Shown here: positions 61,487-64,000 of the stretch, in pieces
Numbering within the stretch: position 1 is the first letter of the stretch
Layout: the number at the start of each line of letters is the position of its first letter
Source: Xylogone sp. PMI_703
Taxonomy: Eukaryota; Ascomycota; Leotiomycetes
Direction: 5' to 3'
Assembly: GCA_021399445.1 (NCBI GenBank)
Contig: JAJTUQ010000007.1
Coordinates: 682,001 to 746,000 of the forward strand
Length of the DNA stretch: 64,000 nt
Program-made: the position numbers and the translations under genes
The notes under the pieces: model-generated
What the model was told of the DNA's origin: nothing
The model's input: only the letters and a program-made list of their open reading frames with translations
The model's database searches: none

Positions 61487-64000
61487 ATGGCTGCCGTAAA
61501 TGCAGACAATGGCCATGATGAAGGGTCAACATCTGGTGCATTCGACCCTTCCTCACCCCTAAAGGGCTTAATCATCTGTTGTACATCTGTTCCAGATGAA
61601 AAGCGTGTAAGTCACCAGCCTAACAAGTGCGGGCTGCTTCAATTGCCTATGGTATAGCCTGTACTAATGGTGGTTCCTCACTCTAGGTGGAGATCACTTC
61701 AATGGCAGCGCAGATGGGTGCGGTTCATAGATTTGATCTGACCGGCGATGTCACCCATCTCATTGTGGGACACTACGACACCCCAAAATACAGATTTGTA
61801 GCAAAGAACAGACCAGATGTGACCCCCATGAAGATCGATTGGATTGAGGCAATACGTGAATTATGGATAGCTGACAAAGAGATTGATATCGAGGCGCTGG
61901 AACGGAAGTATACACTTCCCACGCTGCATTCATTGAGATTCAGTATGACCGGATGTGATGACCGTAGGTGCCCAGATACAGCTCCAAGATGTTTCTCCAG
62001 TGTTAATTTAAGCTATAGCCGTTGAAAGGCAAAGCATTGCTGAGAAAATCAAAGCCCATGGCGCAGACTACGAGGGTGATCTAACAAAACGTATTACGCA
62101 CTTAATATCTTTCCGCACTGAAGGCGCCAAATACAAAGCTGCCAGGACGTGGGGGTTGAATATCGTCTCAATAGAGTGGCTGAATGACAGCTTAGAAAGA
62201 GGAATGATTCTGGACGAGAAGCTCTATGATCCGGCAATTTCGGAGGACCAAAGAGGGAAAGATGCATGGGACCGCTCGAAACCAAGGAGAACATCTCTGG
62301 GCAAGAGATCACGCGAGGACATGTCTACAAGTTTCGAAGATGGGAAGAGGAAGCTCCGGAGGACAGCGAGCACAAAACTGAACAGCCAGAATGAGGGCAT
62401 ATGGGGTGATATTGTCGGTGCAGGACCGGCCATACAGGTTTCGCGAAGTATGGTGTGGGAAAGGCCGGAGAGGGAAAGCGTTCGACGTTCTGAATCAATT
62501 GAGAAGCCTAAACGACCATCTACTCTACGCAATATACAACCGACAGATGACATTGAGGCGGTTCCTCAAGGAATATTTGCTAGATGCAGCTTCTATGTTT
62601 TCGGCTTCACTCCCGCTCGAACTCAGGTCTTAAGGGATCATTTAGTGCCACACGATGGAGAGGTATTGGACAGTCCCGACGGGCTAATAAAAGCTTCAAA
62701 AAAGGACGCCATAACCCGATTATTTGCCATTATACCTCATAATCTTCCCCAATCGAAATATCCATCGCTTCCTTCGATAGATAAACCGGTGCAGTGGATA
62801 ACTGAGTGGTGGGTTGAACGATGTCTGCATCACAAGAGATTCCTCGATCCCTTAGATCATGTGGTTGGGAGGCCATTTCCTATATTTCCTATTGAAACAT
62901 TCAAGGATATGATTATATCAACGTCGGGATTTAGTGGGATAGACCTTCGTCATGTCAAAGAAGCATCGCAGCTTCTCGGTGCCACTTATAGTGAAGATTT
63001 TACTCCGAAATCCTCTGTTTTGGTAGCAAAAAATGAACAAGGCTTAAGAAAAGATAAATCAGATCATGCGCGGCAATGGAAGGTTCCAATTGTGACCTCA
63101 AGTTGGCTCTGGGATTCCATTACTCAAGGTATACGATTAGAGCTTCAAGGTTATCGACTAGGAGATTACTCCATAAAGGCCGATATCTCAAATCAGGAGA
63201 AGCCTCGGCCAGAGAGCAAAGACTCCAACAGAAAGGAAGAGATGTCCGGCACGAAGACTGTCTCCAAAACAATCGAGAGTGCCGCACAACCACGTTCGCA
63301 TTCATATTCTCCCAAACCAGAACCCACCGACACCGCAACTTTCACTTCCATTGACACATTAATCATCAATAGAGACGAAGAAGAGGAAGATCAAAAGGAG
63401 GAGCCCGGTACAGAATCTCCACCAACGGCAGAAAACCCTCTTGCCACAGACGAGCTATCAAACAAATCTGAGCCACTATCAGAGATCCAAAGTAATTCAC
63501 CCAAAAGACCAACCCCAAAACCAGAAACCCTCCCGAAAATCCCACCTCAAGACATTGAAAACGCCATCTCTAACCTCCTAGCAAAAACAAAGACTATTTC
63601 CGCACATGATACCCCCGAAGAGAACCGTCGCCGTGGCGGGAAGCGCATCCTCGGCCGAGCAACAAGCAATGTTTCAACCGGCTCAACCAGCCTCTCTCGC
63701 GCAACATCCGTAGACTCTACAGCCACACATGGTAATGCAGTTGAGTGGAACTCCCTATCTGGTCAGATAAAGTTCCAAGGGGCGGATGGAGACAGAGGAC
63801 CAAGTGCTACTGAGAACGAGGAAGAGAACCAGCCTCCTCTGACGCAGATCCAATACGATGATCCCGATAGTAAAGAGTTCAAAGAACGAGTCATGGCTAG
63901 GATGAGAGGGGAGAAAGTAGACACGAAGAAGAGAGAGAAAGCCATGACGATTGGGGATGTAGCGGAGTGGTCGAAGGCGAGTGGTGCGAGACGGAGCGCG
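61487..64000 (+). CDS. dpb11: BRCT-repeat replication/checkpoint scaffold Dpb11/Rad4/TopBP1 (truncated by window end)
   Basis: Scaffold for origin firing (with Sld2/Sld3-type partners) and for Mec1/ATR checkpoint signalling. Exons 61487-61606, 61687-61963 and 62019->64000: 793 codons with no stop before the edge, so the C-terminus is missing. BRCT1 (about 27-115; GLIICCTSVP, GDVTHLIVGH) is followed directly by BRCT2 (about 125-215; SMTGCDD, THLISFRTEGAKYKAA, IVSIEWLNDSLERG). After a linker come BRCT3 (about 330-430; IFARCSFYVFGFTPAR, WITEWWVERCLHHKRF) and BRCT4 (about 445-540; IVTSSWLWDSITQG). The rest is disordered and acidic/basic with no further domain before the edge. The 55-bp intron 2 restores GCDD-PVERQSIAEKI. 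The four-BRCT layout matches Dpb11/Rad4. Confidence 0.9.

Noticed and set aside
1..64000. tRNA, rRNA, CRISPR or transposon genes
   Set aside because: I looked for B-box-like sequence, rRNA blocks, regular direct repeats, and transposase or reverse-transcriptase motifs, and saw none. This was by eye, so a tRNAscan and repeat search would be decisive.

Overview
The window is nuclear DNA of a filamentous ascomycete (Pezizomycotina). Almost every gene is cut by short introns of about 48-111 bp with GT..AG ends and CTAAC/CTAAT-type branch points. The proteins are fungal orthologues, several of them (a GTPBP1-type GTPase, a Rds1-like ferritin-fold protein, an ART arrestin) typical of filamentous species. 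I cannot name the species; a leotiomycete-like genome is a guess. There are no operons, no CRISPR array, and I see no rRNA, tRNA or intact transposon.

Layout. 1-8.87 kb: a gene-poor block with no supportable gene. It is rich in short GTACAGTAC-type palindromes and pyrimidine tracts, and its right end is the promoter and leader of a Ras exchange factor (CDC25, 8.87-12.87 kb, +). 12.9-16 kb: a large spacer and a secreted ferritin-like protein (+). 16.1-24.6 kb: cullin-4 and nucleoporin Nup192, both on the minus strand. 25.1-34.35 kb: the ATM-family kinase TEL1 (+), head to head with NUP192. 35.2-40 kb: a divergent pair, a Slx8-like RING ligase (-) and mitochondrial DNA polymerase gamma MIP1 (+). 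40.6-44.2 kb: a conserved membrane/coiled-coil protein (+), a small DUF7719-like membrane protein (-) and GPI12/PIG-L (+). 44.7-50.1 kb: a PPR-like mitochondrial protein (-), LSM3 (+) and a GTPBP1-type GTPase (+). 51.3-58.6 kb: a disordered stress-type protein (+), a CorA Mg2+ channel (+) and an ART arrestin (-). 58.6-61.5 kb: a gene-free divergent spacer. 61.5 kb to the right edge: the BRCT scaffold Dpb11/Rad4/TopBP1 (+), cut by the window edge.

Taken together, the window is rich in genome-maintenance factors: CUL4 (CRL4 ligase), TEL1 (DNA-damage checkpoint), SLX8 (SUMO-targeted ubiquitin ligase), MIP1 (mtDNA replication) and DPB11 (replication initiation and checkpoint). The rest is housekeeping: nuclear pore, mRNA decay/splicing, GPI anchor, Mg2+ uptake, Ras signalling and transporter turnover. 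All intron/exon structures were worked out by hand from reading frame, splice consensus and family conservation, and the spliced lengths all close in frame. I found no convincing undescribed biological system. The most unusual items are the palindrome-rich 8 kb block, a GC-AG intron inside the TEL1 TAN motif, very small terminal exons, and an orphan promoter-like micro-ORF at 14.1-14.25 kb.
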